NCBI RefSeq assembly: GCF_000293885.2
Contig: NZ_CP010945.1
Location: 62,001-126,000, forward strand
Length of the DNA stretch: 64,000 nucleotides
From: Pseudomonas fluorescens NCIMB 11764
GTDB taxonomy: Bacteria > Pseudomonadota > Gammaproteobacteria > Pseudomonadales > Pseudomonadaceae
Direction: 5' to 3'
A program made the position numbers and the translations under genes. Shown here one piece after another: positions 20,239 to 31,363 of the stretch. The notes under the pieces are model-generated. The model had not been told where the DNA came from. It was given only the letters and a program-made list of their open reading frames with translations, and made no database searches. Within the stretch, counting starts at the first letter, position 1. Every line of letters begins with the position of its first letter.

Positions 20239-20691
20239 CTACAGCGATTTGACGCTGATGATCTCGACGTCAAAGGTCAATGTCTTGCCAGCCAGCGGAT
20301 GGTTGAAGTCGATGGTCACTTGCTCGTCATCGAACTCTTTCACAACGCCAGGCAGCTCAGTATTGGCCGCATCGTTGAAGATCACCAGCAAACCCGGTGA
20401 CAGTTCCATGTCCTTGAACTGCGAGCGCGGGATGATCTGTACGTTTTGCGGGTTCGGCTGACCAAAAGCGTTTTCCGGCTGAATCGTCAGCGTACGCTTG
20501 TCGCCCGCCTTGAAGCCGAACAGGGCCGCTTCGAAACCTGGCAACAGGTTACCGTCGCCGACCTTGAAGGTCGCCGGGGCTTTGTCGAAGGTGCTGTCGA
20601 CGGTGTCGCCGTTCTCCAGGCGCAGTGCAAAGTGCAAGGTGACTTCCGTGTTCTGGCGGATGCGTTGCTCAGCCAATACCTGTTCAGTCAT
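20239..20691 (-). CDS. fkpB: FKBP-type peptidyl-prolyl isomerase FkpB/SlpA (150 aa)
   Basis: A cytoplasmic proline isomerase/chaperone of the SlyD-SlpA group. It has an FKBP domain with an insert-in-flap: VTLHFALRLENGDTVDSTF, VGDGNLLPGFEAALFG and PENAFGQPNPQNVQIIPRS are the typical blocks. It lacks the His-rich tail of SlyD. It overlaps lspA by 8 bp, an arrangement shared with many gammaproteobacteria. Confidence 0.95.
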   Translation of the reverse strand: MTEQVLAEQRIRQNTEVTLHFALRLENGDTVDSTFDKAPATFKVGDGNLLPGFEAALFGFKAGDKRTLTIQPENAFGQPNPQNVQIIPRSQFKDMELSPGLLVIFNDAANTELPGVVKEFDDEQVTIDFNHPLAGKTLTFDVEIISVKSL

Positions 20692-21196
20692 GAACGGCTT
20701 CTCCGGTTTTCTTGGATTTGAACATGTCCAGCGCCAGCATCACCGCACCCACAGTAATCGCACTGTCGGCAAAGTTGAACGCCGGGAAGTACCAGCGGTT
20801 CTGCCAATGCACCAGAATGAAATCGATCACATGGCCCAGGGCAATGCGGTCATACAGATTGCCCAGCGCGCCACCGAGTACCAGGGCCAGCGCAATGGCC
20901 AGCCACGTTTCGTTGCGCCCCAGACGTTTGAGCCACACCACCAGCACCGCACTGACCACGACCGCGATCAGGGCAAACAGCCAGCGCTGCCAGCCCGAGC
21001 TGTCGGCCAGGAAGCTGAACGCCGCGCCGGTGTTATAGGCCAGGGTCCAGCTGAAGTAATCGGGGATCACCACGATCTGCTGATACATCTTCAGCGAGCC
21101 TTCAAAGTAGAACTTGCTGGCCTGGTCGATGACCAGGACCAGCAAACTCAACCAGAGCCAGCCCAGCCGTCCGAAACGGCCAATGGCATTAGGCAT
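20684..21196 (-). CDS. lspA: Lipoprotein signal peptidase LspA (170 aa)
   Basis: An inner-membrane aspartyl protease that cleaves the signal peptide of diacylated prolipoproteins. Four membrane helices are visible. The two catalytic aspartates are in [15 protein letters not shown] and FNFADSAI, with the conserved AYNTGAAFS loop. It overlaps ileS by 8 bp, the conserved ileS-lspA order. Several lipoproteins in this window (BamD and the products at 35261 and 43013) would be substrates. Confidence 0.96.
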   Translation of the reverse strand: MPNAIGRFGRLGWLWLSLLVLVIDQASKFYFEGSLKMYQQIVVIPDYFSWTLAYNTGAAFSFLADSSGWQRWLFALIAVVVSAVLVVWLKRLGRNETWLAIALALVLGGALGNLYDRIALGHVIDFILVHWQNRWYFPAFNFADSAITVGAVMLALDMFKSKKTGEAVHD

Positions 21197-24020
21197 AGTG
21201 ACGAACCTCGCCTGCGCCGCTGATGTTGTCGACGCAACGACCGCAGATTTCCGGGTGCTCCGGATTCACGCCGACGTCTTCACGGCAGTGCCAGCAACGG
21301 GCGCACTTGGCGAAGGCCGACTTGACGATTTTCAGCTTCAGGCCGCTGACTTCGGTGACTACCGCGTCCGCTGGTGCCTGAACAAAAGGTGCAACGCTGG
21401 CGGTCGAGGTGATCAGCACGAAGCGCAGTTCGTTGCTCAGCTTGGCCAGGTCGGCGCTCAGCGCGTCTTCGGCAAACAGCGTCACTTCGGCTTGCAGGTT
21501 GCCACCGACGGCCTTGGCCGCGCGCTGGATTTCCATTTCCTTGTTCACAGCGACCTTCACCGCCATGATCCGCTCCCAGTAGGCGCGGCCCAGCTCAACG
21601 TTTTCCGGCAGTTCGGTCAGGCCTTCGTACCAGGTGTTGAGCATCACCGATTCGTTGCGCTCGCCCGGCAGGTATTCCCACAGTTCGTCGGCGGTGAACG
21701 CGAGGATCGGCGCGATCCAGCGCACCAGCGCTTCGGAGATGTGGTACAGCGCGGTTTGCGCCGAACGGCGGGCCTTGCTGTTGGCGCCAGTGGTGTACTG
21801 ACGGTCCTTGATGATATCGAGGTAGAAACCGCCCAGCTCCTGCACGCAGAAGTTGTGGATCTTGGAGTAGACGTTCCAGAAGCGGTATTCGCCGTAGTGC
21901 TCTTGCAGCTCGCGTTGCAGCAGCAGCGTGCGGTCCACGGCCCAACGGTCCAGCGCGAGCATTTCTTCGGCCGGCAGGATGTCGGTGGCCGGGTTGAAAC
22001 CGGTCAGGTTGGAGAGCAGGAACCGCGCGGTGTTACGGATCCGCCGGTAGGCGTCCGCACTGCGTTGCAGGATCTGCTCGGACACCGCCATTTCACCCGA
22101 GTAATCGGTAGAAGCGACCCACAGACGCATGATGTCGGCACCCAGGGTGTCGTTGACCTTTTGCGGCGCGATCACGTTGCCCAGCGATTTGGACATTTTA
22201 CGACCGGACTCATCCACGGTGAAACCGTGGGTCAGCAGCTCGCGGTACGGCGCGTGGTTGTCGATGGCGCAACCGGTCAGCAGCGACGAGTGGAACCAGC
22301 CGCGGTGCTGGTCCGAACCCTCCAGGTACAGGTCGGCACGTGGGCCGGTCTCGTGGCCCATCGGGTGCGAACCGCGCAGGACGTGCCAATGCGTGGTACC
22401 CGAATCGAACCAGACGTCCAGGGTGTCGCTGATCTTGTCGTACTGCGGCGCTTCGTCACCGAGCAACTCGGCCGCGTCCATCTTGAACCAGGCTTCGATG
22501 CCTTCGACTTCGACGCGCTTGGCGACTTCTTCCATCAGCTCGGCGGTACGCGGGTGCAGTTCGCCGCTTTCCTTGTTCAGGAAGAACGGGATCGGCACGC
22601 CCCAGTTGCGCTGACGGGAGATGCACCAGTCCGGACGGTTGGCGATCATCGAGTGCAGGCGCGCCTGGCCCCAGGCTGGAACGAACTTGGTGTCTTCGAT
22701 GGCTTTGATCGCCCGCTTGCGCAGGGTTTCGCCGGTCGCAGGCTCTTTGTCCATGCCGATGAACCACTGCGCGGTGGCGCGATAGATCAACGGAGTCTTG
22801 TGACGCCAGCAGTGCATGTAGCTGTGTTCGATGATGGTGGTGTGCAGCAGCGCACCGACTTCGGTCAGTTTGTCGACGATGGCCGGGTTGGCTTTCCAGA
22901 TGAACTGGCCGCCGAAGAACTCCAGCGACGGTACGTAAACGCCGTTGCTTTGAACCGGATTGATGATGTCATCGTTGACCATGCCATATTTCTTGCAGGT
23001 CACGAAGTCGTCTACACCGTAGGCCGGCGAGGAGTGAACCACGCCGGTGCCGGCGCCCAGTTCAACGTAGTCGGCCAGGTAAACCGGCGACAGGCGATCG
23101 TAGAACGGGTGACGGAAGTTGATCAGTTCCAGTTCTTTACCGGTGGTGGTCGCGATGACCGAGCCTTCCAGGCTGTAACGGGCCAGGCAGGATTCGACCA
23201 GCTCTTCAGCCAACACCAGCAGTTTGTCGCCGACATCGACCAGGGCGTAGTTGAATTCCGGGTGAACGTTCAGCGCCTGGTTGGCCGGGATGGTCCACGG
23301 GGTGGTGGTCCAGATCACGATCGAAGCCGGTTTGGCCAGGGACGACAGACCGAAAGCGGCAGCCAGTTTGGCTTCATCGGCAATCGGGAACGCCACGTCG
23401 ATGGTCGAGGACTTCTTGTTCTCGTACTCGACTTCCGCTTCAGCCAGGGCCGAACCGCAGTCAAAGCACCAGTTCACAGGCTTGAGGCCCTTGAACACGA
23501 AACCGCCCTTGACGATTTCGGCGAGCGCGCGGATTTCACCGGCCTCGTTCTTGAAATCCATGGTCTTGTACGGGTTGGCGAAGTCGCCCAACACGCCCAG
23601 GCGGATGAACTCGGACTTCTGGCCTTCGATCTGCTCGGTGGCGTAGGCACGGCACAGTTCGCGGGTCTTGTCCGCGCCCAGGTTCTTGCCGTGGGTCACT
23701 TCGACTTTGTGCTCGATCGGCAGGCCGTGGCAATCCCAGCCCGGAACATAAGGCGCGTCGAAACCCGACAGGGTCTTCGAGCGAATGATCATGTCCTTGA
23801 GGATCTTGTTCAGCGCATGACCGATGTGAATCGTGCCGTTGGCGTACGGAGGACCGTCGTGAAGTACGAACTTCGGACGATCCTTGCCAATTTCGCGCAA
23901 CTTACCGTACAGGCCAATGCTGTCCCAGCGCTGCAGAATCTGCGGTTCGCGCTGAGGCAGGCCGGCCTTCATTGGGAAGGCGGTGTCCGGAAGGTTTAGC
24001 GTGGCTTTATAGTCGGTCAT
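21189..24020 (-). CDS. ileS: Isoleucyl-tRNA synthetase (943 aa)
   Basis: A class I synthetase charging tRNA-Ile. It shows the ATP-binding HIGH motif in [15 protein letters not shown], an editing CP1 domain, the KMSKS loop ([11 protein letters not shown]) and a C-terminal zinc site [11 protein letters not shown]...CGRC. Length is normal for the bacterial type (IleS1), the mupirocin-sensitive class. The stop codon of ribF immediately precedes its start, so the two genes are co-transcribed. No T-box leader is seen, as expected in pseudomonads. Confidence 0.98.
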   Translation of the reverse strand: MTDYKATLNLPDTAFPMKAGLPQREPQILQRWDSIGLYGKLREIGKDRPKFVLHDGPPYANGTIHIGHALNKILKDMIIRSKTLSGFDAPYVPGWDCHGLPIEHKVEVTHGKNLGADKTRELCRAYATEQIEGQKSEFIRLGVLGDFANPYKTMDFKNEAGEIRALAEIVKGGFVFKGLKPVNWCFDCGSALAEAEVEYENKKSSTIDVAFPIADEAKLAAAFGLSSLAKPASIVIWTTTPWTIPANQALNVHPEFNYALVDVGDKLLVLAEELVESCLARYSLEGSVIATTTGKELELINFRHPFYDRLSPVYLADYVELGAGTGVVHSSPAYGVDDFVTCKKYGMVNDDIINPVQSNGVYVPSLEFFGGQFIWKANPAIVDKLTEVGALLHTTIIEHSYMHCWRHKTPLIYRATAQWFIGMDKEPATGETLRKRAIKAIEDTKFVPAWGQARLHSMIANRPDWCISRQRNWGVPIPFFLNKESGELHPRTAELMEEVAKRVEVEGIEAWFKMDAAELLGDEAPQYDKISDTLDVWFDSGTTHWHVLRGSHPMGHETGPRADLYLEGSDQHRGWFHSSLLTGCAIDNHAPYRELLTHGFTVDESGRKMSKSLGNVIAPQKVNDTLGADIMRLWVASTDYSGEMAVSEQILQRSADAYRRIRNTARFLLSNLTGFNPATDILPAEEMLALDRWAVDRTLLLQRELQEHYGEYRFWNVYSKIHNFCVQELGGFYLDIIKDRQYTTGANSKARRSAQTALYHISEALVRWIAPILAFTADELWEYLPGERNESVMLNTWYEGLTELPENVELGRAYWERIMAVKVAVNKEMEIQRAAKAVGGNLQAEVTLFAEDALSADLAKLSNELRFVLITSTASVAPFVQAPADAVVTEVSGLKLKIVKSAFAKCARCWHCREDVGVNPEHPEICGRCVDNISGAGEVRHYA

Positions 24021-24977
24021 TTATGGCTCTTCATTAGCGATTGGCGCTAGGTGCGACAGGGCACGGGCGGCGGCGACATCCGCATTGATCGCCGTCTTAA
24101 GCGCCTCCAGAGAGGCGAAACGCTGCTCTTCACGCAGCTTTTGGTGGAAAACCACCGTCAAACGCCGGTCATACAGATCGCCGGCAAAATCTAAAAGATG
24201 GACTTCGAGGTGGGCCTTGCCATCCCCTTGGACCGTTGGCCGCACGCCGATATTGGCGACGCCTGGCCAGGTCTTGCCGTCGATGTCGATGTCGATGTCG
24301 ACCAGGTAAACCCCGGACAACGGCACACGACGACGCTTGAGTTGAATGTTGGCGGTGGGCGTACCCAGTTGGCGCGCCAGCTTCTGGCCGTGCAACACGC
24401 GCCCGGTAATCTGGAACGGACGACCGAGCAGGCGTTCGGCCAAGGCAAAATCTGCAGCGGCCAGGGCATTTCGCACCTGCGTGCTGCTGACGCGAATACC
24501 CTCCAGCTCAACGGTTTGCGCCGCTTCGACAGTGAAGCCTTGCATGACGCCGGCCTGTTGCAGGAAATCGAAATCCCCTACCCGGTCACAGCCGAAGCGG
24601 AAGTCGTCACCGACCTCAAGGTGCTGGACGCCGAGGCCGTCCACCAGAATGGTATCGACGAACTCGCTGGCACTGAGCTTGCTCAGGCGCTGGTTGAAGG
24701 CCAGGCACAGAACCCGGTCGACACCTTCGGCAGCCAGCAGCTGCAGTTTGTCTCGCAGACGGGCCAGACGGGCCGGTGCCGTATCCGGGGCGAAAAACTC
24801 CCGCGGCTGCGGCTCGAAAATCACCACGCAGCTGGGTACGCTCAACTCGAGCGCTCGCTCACGCAGCCTCGCCAGGATAGCCTGGTGGCCACGGTGAACA
24901 CCGTCAAAGTTGCCAATAGTGGCGACACAGCCCCGATGCTGGGGGCGCAGGTTGTGGAGGCCTCGAACCAGCTGCAT
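24021..24977 (-). CDS. ribF: Bifunctional riboflavin kinase/FAD synthetase RibF (318 aa)
   Basis: Makes FMN then FAD from riboflavin. The N-terminal nucleotidyltransferase domain carries GNFDGVHRGHQAIL and the SSTQVRNAL segment. The C-terminal flavokinase domain carries GTPTANIQLKRR and NIGVRPTV. The start was placed at ATG 24977 (MQLVRGLHNL); upstream ATG 24995 would add six residues. An in-frame GATGTC triplication at 24284-24301 produces an IDIDID run within the kinase domain; this is polymorphic-looking but probably harmless. Confidence 0.95.
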   Translation of the reverse strand: MQLVRGLHNLRPQHRGCVATIGNFDGVHRGHQAILARLRERALELSVPSCVVIFEPQPREFFAPDTAPARLARLRDKLQLLAAEGVDRVLCLAFNQRLSKLSASEFVDTILVDGLGVQHLEVGDDFRFGCDRVGDFDFLQQAGVMQGFTVEAAQTVELEGIRVSSTQVRNALAAADFALAERLLGRPFQITGRVLHGQKLARQLGTPTANIQLKRRRVPLSGVYLVDIDIDIDGKTWPGVANIGVRPTVQGDGKAHLEVHLLDFAGDLYDRRLTVVFHQKLREEQRFASLEALKTAINADVAAARALSHLAPIANEEP

Positions 24978-25106
24978 AACGCGCTTCTTGCTCATAAAGT
25001 GGTCGATTATAACCACACCCGGCGGCCGACGACAGGCAACACCGTAACCCAAAGTGATCGAGCCGACAAAACCGCCGCCCCGCCCGTGTTTATCGAGGCC
25101 GAAGCC

Positions 25107-26645
25107 TCAGCTCAACGCCTTGCGATTGAAGTCGCGCAAACGGAAGCCCATCAACAGCAACATGCCGAAATACGAGACCACGCCAGCCCCTACCAGAGCG
25201 CCCAGCCGCAGGAATCGCTCAAGCATGTGGCCCTGATCCCAGGCCGGCATAAAGTGCATTCCGGCCAGCAACACCGCAGACATCACCGCAACCGCGACCA
25301 CCAGTTTGCCGCCAAACTTCGCCCAGCCTGGTTGCGGCTGATACATCTGCTGCTTGCGCAGTTGATAGAACAGCAGCCCGGCGTTGATGCAGGCACCAGC
25401 GCTGATCGCCAGCGCCAGACCGGCGTGGGCCAGCGGGCCGATCAGCACCAGGTTGAACAACTGCGTGACGATCAACGTGAAAATCGCGATTTTCACCGGG
25501 GTACGGATGTTTTGTTGCGCATAAAAGCCGGGCGCCAGCACTTTGATCACAATAATTCCGAGCAAACCGACCGAATAGGCGATCAGCGCCCGCTGGGTCA
25601 TGGAGGCATCAAACGCGCTGAACTGGCCGTACTGGAACAGTGAAACCGTCAGCGGCTCGGCCAGAATCCCCAGCGCCAGCGAGCACGGCAACACCAGCAT
25701 GAAGCACAGGCGCAGGCCCCAATCGAGAATCCGCGAATACTCGGCGCGGTCCTTGCTGGCATAGGTCTTGGCCAGGGTCGGCAGCAGAATCGTGCCCAAC
25801 GCCACGCCCAGGACCCCGGATGGCAATTCCATCAAGCGGTCGGCGTAATACATCCAGGACACGGAACCAGCAACCAGGAACGAGGCAAAAATGGTGTTGA
25901 TGATCAGTGAAATCTGACTCACCGAAACGCCGAGAATCGCCGGCAGCATTTGTTTCATGACCCGCCAGACGCCGCTGTCGCGCAGGTTCAGACGCGGCAG
26001 CACCAGCATGCCGATTTTTTTCAGGTGCGGCAGTTGGTAAAGCAATTGTGCCAGGCCACCTGCCAGGACCGCCCAGCCCAGGGCCATGACCGGTGGATCG
26101 AAGTACGGCGTCAGGAATACCGAAAAGATGATCATGCTGACGTTGAGCAAGGTCGGCACGAAGGCCGGCACCGAGAAGCGGTTATAGGTGTTGAGAATCG
26201 CCCCGGCCAACGAAGACAGGGAGATCAGCAATATATAAGGAAAGGTCACCCGCAACAGGTTGGCGGTCAGCTCGAATTTTTCCGGGGTGTCGGTAAAACC
26301 TGGCGCGGTCGCCCAGATTACCCATGGCGCCGCGAGCATGCCCAATGCAGTGACCAGGGCGAGCACCAGCGTCAGCAGACCGGAGACGTAGGCAACAAAA
26401 GTGCGCGTCGCCTCCTCGCCCTTCTGGTTTTTATATTCGGCAAGAATTGGCACGAACGCTTGGGAAAAAGCCCCTTCGGCGAAGATCCGGCGCAGCAGAT
26501 TGGGCAGTTTGAAGGCGATGAAGAAGGCGTCCGTCGCCATCCCCGCGCCAAATGTACGCGCAATGAGGGTGTCACGGACGAACCCCAGAATCCGGGAAAG
26601 CATCGTGATAGAGCTGACGGCGGCCAACGATTTGAGCAGATTCAT
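25107..26645 (-). CDS. murJ: Lipid II flippase MurJ (512 aa)
   Basis: A 14-helix MOP-superfamily membrane protein that flips lipid II across the inner membrane for peptidoglycan synthesis. The start at 26645 ([21 protein letters not shown]) is preferred over an upstream extension to 26792 that has no family resemblance. The family block [15 protein letters not shown] and the membrane arginine residues in it are present. Length is 512 residues, as usual. It is divergent from rpsT and upstream of ribF-ileS-lspA-fkpB-ispH on the same strand, with 129 bp before ribF. Confidence 0.96.
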   Translation of the reverse strand: MNLLKSLAAVSSITMLSRILGFVRDTLIARTFGAGMATDAFFIAFKLPNLLRRIFAEGAFSQAFVPILAEYKNQKGEEATRTFVAYVSGLLTLVLALVTALGMLAAPWVIWATAPGFTDTPEKFELTANLLRVTFPYILLISLSSLAGAILNTYNRFSVPAFVPTLLNVSMIIFSVFLTPYFDPPVMALGWAVLAGGLAQLLYQLPHLKKIGMLVLPRLNLRDSGVWRVMKQMLPAILGVSVSQISLIINTIFASFLVAGSVSWMYYADRLMELPSGVLGVALGTILLPTLAKTYASKDRAEYSRILDWGLRLCFMLVLPCSLALGILAEPLTVSLFQYGQFSAFDASMTQRALIAYSVGLLGIIVIKVLAPGFYAQQNIRTPVKIAIFTLIVTQLFNLVLIGPLAHAGLALAISAGACINAGLLFYQLRKQQMYQPQPGWAKFGGKLVVAVAVMSAVLLAGMHFMPAWDQGHMLERFLRLGALVGAGVVSYFGMLLLMGFRLRDFNRKALS

Positions 26646-26815
26646 TGAAAGAGTTTGTGCCTGTCGATAAACAGCAGGCGAACAACGCGCCCACTTATGC
26701 GATACTCCGCGCCGCAGCAGCACAGAGCCAAAGCTCGCGAGTTTACAGGTCAAGCGCCGGAAATAAATATCCCGCCTCTTTATACCTACCACTTAGCGGA
26801 ACGTCTCAACCGCCC

Positions 26816-26844
26816 TTGACAAGACATCAACTCATCGGCATGAT
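26816..26844 (+). promoter_or_regulatory. Probable rpsT promoter
   Basis: TTGACA (26816-26821), 17-bp spacer, CATGAT (26839-26844), 54 bp before the rpsT start. The -35 is perfect and the -10 is weak. Confidence 0.6.
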
Positions 26845-26897
26845 TCGCGGCCTATTTTGTTTGCTATTTCCTAAAAAGTCTTTCGAGGAGCTCGACG

Positions 26898-27176
26898 GTG
26901 GCCAACACACCTTCCGCCAAAAAACGTGCAAAACAGGCTGAGAAGCGTCGCAGCCACAACGCCAGCCTGCGTTCCATGGTTCGTACCTACATCAAGAATG
27001 TAGTTAAAGCCATCGACGCAAAAGACGCTGAAAAAGCTCAAGCTGCTTACGTTCTGGCCGTGCCAGTTATCGACCGTATGGCCGATAAAGGCATCATCCA
27101 CAAGAACAAGGCTGCTCGTCATAAGAGCCGCCTGAACGGTCACGTCAAGGCTCTGAACCTTGCTGTTGCCGCATAA
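26898..27176 (+). CDS. rpsT: 30S ribosomal protein S20 (92 aa)
   Basis: A basic small-subunit protein binding 16S rRNA. The sequence begins [17 protein letters not shown] and is almost entirely helical. It uses a GTG start after a CGAGGAG site; weak non-ATG starts are typical of S20 genes and take part in their feedback control. A clear terminator follows 15 bp after the stop, so it is monocistronic. Confidence 0.98.
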   Translation: MANTPSAKKRAKQAEKRRSHNASLRSMVRTYIKNVVKAIDAKDAEKAQAAYVLAVPVIDRMADKGIIHKNKAARHKSRLNGHVKALNLAVAA

Positions 27177-27191
27177 GCGATAAGCTTGTTG

Positions 27192-27219
27192 AAAAACCGA
27201 CCCCAGGGTCGGTTTTTTA
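27192..27219 (+). terminator. rpsT terminator
   Basis: AAAAACCGACCC-CAG-GGTCGGTTTTTT, stem plus T-run. Confidence 0.92.
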
Positions 27220-27253
27220 TTGCCTGTGATTTGGCAAACACAGGACAAAAAAA

Positions 27254-27343
27254 TGTGGGAGCGAGCCTGCTCGCGATGAGTGACTAACATTCAACATCTC
27301 TGCTGAATGAAAGTCCGCTATCGCGAGCAGGCTCGCCCCCACA
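27254..27343. repeat. REPIN (inverted REP pair)
   Basis: Two REP units of the GTGGGAGCGAGCCTGCTCGCGAT type face each other (27254-27280 and 27319-27343) around a 39-bp core, so the whole folds as one long hairpin. It is the same family as 37639-37728. It lies in the rpsT-creA gap. Confidence 0.88.
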
Positions 27344-27361
27344 ATTTGGATCTTCGCTAGC

Positions 27362-27826
27362 TTATTGAGCGTGCGTCCACGGCAGAATCGGAATCGCCGT
27401 CACCGCATTCTGAGGGCTGCCCTCGATCAAGCGATCGCTGTAGACCAGGTACACCAGCGTATTGCGCTTCTTGTCGAGGAACCGCACCACCTGCATGGTC
27501 TTGAACACCAGCGAGGTGCGCTCCTTGAACACCTCTTCACCATCCTTCAACTCGCCCTTGAAGTTGATCGGACCCACCTGACGACAGGCGATAGACGCTT
27601 CAGCGCGATCCTCAGCCAGGCCCAGACCACCCTTCACGCCCCCCGTCTTGGCACGCGACAGGTAGCACGTCACGCCCTCCACCTTCGGATCGTCAAATGC
27701 CTCGACCACGATGCGGTCATTCGGGCCGACGAACTTGAACACCGTCGACACCTGGCCAATCTCCTCGGCCGAGGCCAGCAGCGGCATTACCAACAGCAGA
27801 CCCAACAATCCTTTTGTCACGCGCAT
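27362..27826 (-). CDS. creA: CreA family periplasmic protein (154 aa)
   Basis: A conserved exported protein of unknown function. The signal peptide (1-20, [16 protein letters not shown]) is followed by a CreA domain with two cysteines ([12 protein letters not shown] and IACRQVG) and the [19 protein letters not shown] block. It is 12 bp downstream of proB and probably in the same transcript. In other Proteobacteria creA is unlinked to creBCD; here also no creBCD is nearby. Confidence 0.92.
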   Translation of the reverse strand: MRVTKGLLGLLLVMPLLASAEEIGQVSTVFKFVGPNDRIVVEAFDDPKVEGVTCYLSRAKTGGVKGGLGLAEDRAEASIACRQVGPINFKGELKDGEEVFKERTSLVFKTMQVVRFLDKKRNTLVYLVYSDRLIEGSPQNAVTAIPILPWTHAQ

Positions 27827-27838
27827 TCAGGTATTCCT

Positions 27839-28957
27839 TCAGACCAGGATCAGGTTATCGCGGTGAACCAGTTCCGGCTCCGCCATGTAACCCAACAGAC
27901 CGACAATCGCCTCAGACGACTGACCGATGATTTTCTGCGCTTCCAGCGCGCTGTAGTTGGCCAGACCACGGGCGATCTCACGACCGTCCGGCGCCACACA
28001 CACCACCATTTCGCCGCGACGGAAACTGCCCTGGACGAGCTTGACGCCGACCGGCAGCAGGCTTTTGTTGCCTTGGGACAACGCCGTCACCGCGCCCGCA
28101 TCCAGCACCAGCGTGCCGCGGGTTTGCAAATGGCCGGCCAGCCATTGTTTGCGCGCTGCCAGCATGCCGCGTTCAGGCGACAGCAAGGTGCCGATACGCT
28201 CGCCCGCCTTCAGGCGATCCAGGACACGCTCGAGGCGTCCGCCAACGATGATGGTGTGCGCACCGGAACGCGCCGCCAGACGCGCCGCGCGCAACTTGGT
28301 TTGCATGCCGCCGCGCCCCAACGCACCACCGGTACCACCCGCCACAGCGTCCAGCGCCGGGTCATCGGCGCGCGCTTCGTAAATCAGCTTGGCATCGGGA
28401 TTGTTGCGCGGATCGGCATCGAACATGCCGTCGCGATCCGTCAGGATCACCAGTAAATCAGCTTCGACCAGGTTGGCCACCAGCGCCGCCAGCGTGTCGT
28501 TGTCACCGAAACGGATTTCATCCGTCACCACCGTGTCGTTTTCGTTGATCACCGGGATCACTTTCAACTCGACCAAGGCACGCAAGGTGCTGCGGGCGTT
28601 CAGGTAGCGCTTGCGGTCGGACAGGTCGTCGTGCGTCAGGAGAATCTGCGCGGTATGTCGGCCATGCTCGGCAAAGCTCGATTCCCAGGCCTGAACCAGG
28701 CCCATCTGACCGATGGCGGCCGCCGCCTGCAACTCGTGCATCGCACTGGGTCGTACGGTCCAGCCCAGACGGCTCATGCCCGCTGCCACCGCCCCGGAGG
28801 ACACCAGCACCAGCTCAACGCCCGCCTCATGCAAGGCCACCATCTGTTCGACCCAGACACCCATTGCCGCGCGATCCAGGCCCTTGCCGTCCGCCGTCAG
28901 CAAAGCGCTGCCGATTTTCACGACCCAACGCTGCGCACCTGTCACCTTGCTCCGCAT
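27839..28957 (-). CDS. proB: Glutamate 5-kinase ProB (372 aa)
   Basis: The first step of proline synthesis, phosphorylating glutamate. The amino-acid kinase domain (1-260) has [22 protein letters not shown] and [11 protein letters not shown]. The C-terminal PUA domain (about 275-370) is present, as in E. coli. ATG 28957 (MRSKVTG) gives 372 residues as in P. aeruginosa from memory; ATG 28960 or 28966 are alternatives. It follows obgE across 123 bp with a terminator between, so it has its own promoter. Confidence 0.96.
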   Translation of the reverse strand: MRSKVTGAQRWVVKIGSALLTADGKGLDRAAMGVWVEQMVALHEAGVELVLVSSGAVAAGMSRLGWTVRPSAMHELQAAAAIGQMGLVQAWESSFAEHGRHTAQILLTHDDLSDRKRYLNARSTLRALVELKVIPVINENDTVVTDEIRFGDNDTLAALVANLVEADLLVILTDRDGMFDADPRNNPDAKLIYEARADDPALDAVAGGTGGALGRGGMQTKLRAARLAARSGAHTIIVGGRLERVLDRLKAGERIGTLLSPERGMLAARKQWLAGHLQTRGTLVLDAGAVTALSQGNKSLLPVGVKLVQGSFRRGEMVVCVAPDGREIARGLANYSALEAQKIIGQSSEAIVGLLGYMAEPELVHRDNLILV

Positions 28958-29035
28958 CATCTTCAACCTTAGCTTGAGGACAGCGCGACCCAGCGCTGCC
29001 CGTAACGTTATTCGTGACTACCGATTTCCAGATAC

Positions 29036-29063
29036 CAAAACGCCGCTCAATTGAGCGGCGCTT
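29036..29063 (-). terminator. obgE terminator
   Basis: On the minus strand the perfect palindrome CGCCGCTCAATTGAGCGGCG is followed by a short T-run, 18 bp after the obgE stop. Confidence 0.78.
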
Positions 29064-29080
29064 AAGTTTACTGCAACGAA

Positions 29081-30343
<1,263 letters not shown>

Positions 30344-30352
30344 CTAGACATA

Positions 30353-30440
30353 AGACTCTTGCAAAAATGAGCGCAGCGACCTCAATCAACGACCGCAAAT
30401 CCAGCGCTGGAGCCCATTACAAACAGCTTTGCAAGAGACT
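30353..30440. repeat. Inverted repeat in the rpmA-obgE gap
   Basis: AGACTCTTGCAAA at 30353-30365 is mirrored by TTTGCAAGAGACT at 30428-30440 (one unpaired base). The arms flank about 62 bp. It is not a REP of the kinds seen elsewhere in the window. Confidence 0.6.
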
Positions 30441-30453
30441 CACCCCACAAACG

Positions 30454-30482
30454 AAAAAGCCCCGTCGCAAGACAGGGCTTTT
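30454..30482 (-). terminator. rpmA terminator
   Basis: On the minus strand AAAAGCCCTGTC-TTGC-GACGGGGCTTTTT, 16 bp after the rpmA stop. It probably reduces read-through into obgE. Confidence 0.85.
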
Positions 30483-30497
30483 CCAGCAACCACGTAA

Positions 30498-30773
30498 TTA
30501 TGCCGCGACGACTTCAGTCTTCGGGACAATGCTTACGTAACGACGACCGAAGGCGCCCTTTACTTCGAACTTGATCACGCCGTCGATTTTAGCGAACAGA
30601 GTGTGATCTTTACCCATGCCAACACCGTAACCGGCGTGGAATTGGGTGCCGCGCTGACGCACGATGATGTTGCCCGGAATGATAACCTGGCCGCCATACA
30701 TCTTCACGCCAAGGCGTTTGGCTTCTGAGTCGCGACCGTTACGGGTACTACCACCAGCTTTTTTGTGTGCCAT
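30498..30773 (-). CDS. rpmA: 50S ribosomal protein L27 (91 aa)
   Basis: A basic protein near the peptidyl-transferase centre. It begins [21 protein letters not shown], with the exposed N-terminal tail of the gammaproteobacterial form. The ribosome-binding site is AGGAGAATTG. It is 35 bp downstream of rplU in the same transcript. Confidence 0.98.
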   Translation of the reverse strand: MAHKKAGGSTRNGRDSEAKRLGVKMYGGQVIIPGNIIVRQRGTQFHAGYGVGMGKDHTLFAKIDGVIKFEVKGAFGRRYVSIVPKTEVVAA

Positions 30774-30808
30774 GAGTTCAATTCTCCTAGTGAGGAATTA
30801 GGCTGAAA

Positions 30809-31123
30809 TTAAGCCTGAATACCGGTGATTTTGATCTCGGTGTACCACTGGCGGTGGCCCATACGCTTCATGTGGTGCTTACGACGACGGAACTTGATGA
30901 TGCGGACTTTATCGTGACGACCTTGGGAGATCACTTCAGCCACAACGGTAGCGCCAGCAACAACTGGAGCGCCGATATTCACGTCATCGCCATTGGCGAC
31001 CAACAGAACGCGATCAAAAGTTACGGATTCGCCGGTAGCGATTTCCAGTTTTTCAATCTTCAGGTATTCACCTGGGGCGACTTTGTACTGCTTGCCACCA
31101 GTAACGATTACTGCGTACGACAT
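30809..31123 (-). CDS. rplU: 50S ribosomal protein L21 (104 aa)
   Basis: A large-subunit protein binding 23S rRNA. The start was set at 31123 ([15 protein letters not shown]) with a GGAGAAAT site; a longer frame to 31183 would add a tail with no family match. The C-terminal [18 protein letters not shown] block is typical. First gene of rplU-rpmA, with a promoter 130 bp upstream. Confidence 0.97.
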   Translation of the reverse strand: MSYAVIVTGGKQYKVAPGEYLKIEKLEIATGESVTFDRVLLVANGDDVNIGAPVVAGATVVAEVISQGRHDKVRIIKFRRRKHHMKRMGHRQWYTEIKITGIQA

Positions 31124-31255
31124 GGTATTTCTCCGATAATCCTGCTCACCCAGCTCTTTATAAGAAGAGGTATTGGCTGGCATGGCTGCATAAGGCTGGA
31201 AGGCCTGTTTGCAATTGCGTAAGGCAGGTGCTGCCCAGGAAGTTCAGGGTGCGCG

Positions 31256-31284
31256 ATTGTACGCAAGCTGCCGGGGCGATGCAA
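31256..31284 (-). promoter_or_regulatory. Probable rplU-rpmA promoter
   Basis: On the minus strand TTGCAT (31279-31284), 17-bp spacer, TACAAT (31256-31261), followed by CGCGCACCC. It implies a 5' leader of more than 100 nt. Confidence 0.65.
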
Positions 31285-31302
31285 GAGGCCGTCCATCGTG
31301 CC

Positions 31303-31331
31303 TTGACACCCGCCGACGTGGGTCCTAGCAT
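31303..31331 (+). promoter_or_regulatory. Probable ispB promoter
   Basis: TTGACA (31303-31308), 17-bp spacer, TAGCAT (31326-31331), 32 bp before the ispB start, leaving a short leader. It is arranged back to back with the rplU promoter. Confidence 0.72.
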
Positions 31332-31363
31332 GCCGCGCAACCCTTCTGGAGCAACTGTCGCTG

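Noticed and set aside
21114..23999. 961-codon plus-strand open frame opposite ileS
   Set aside because: Mirror of the ileS coding sequence; translated product is low-complexity and unlike any protein family.
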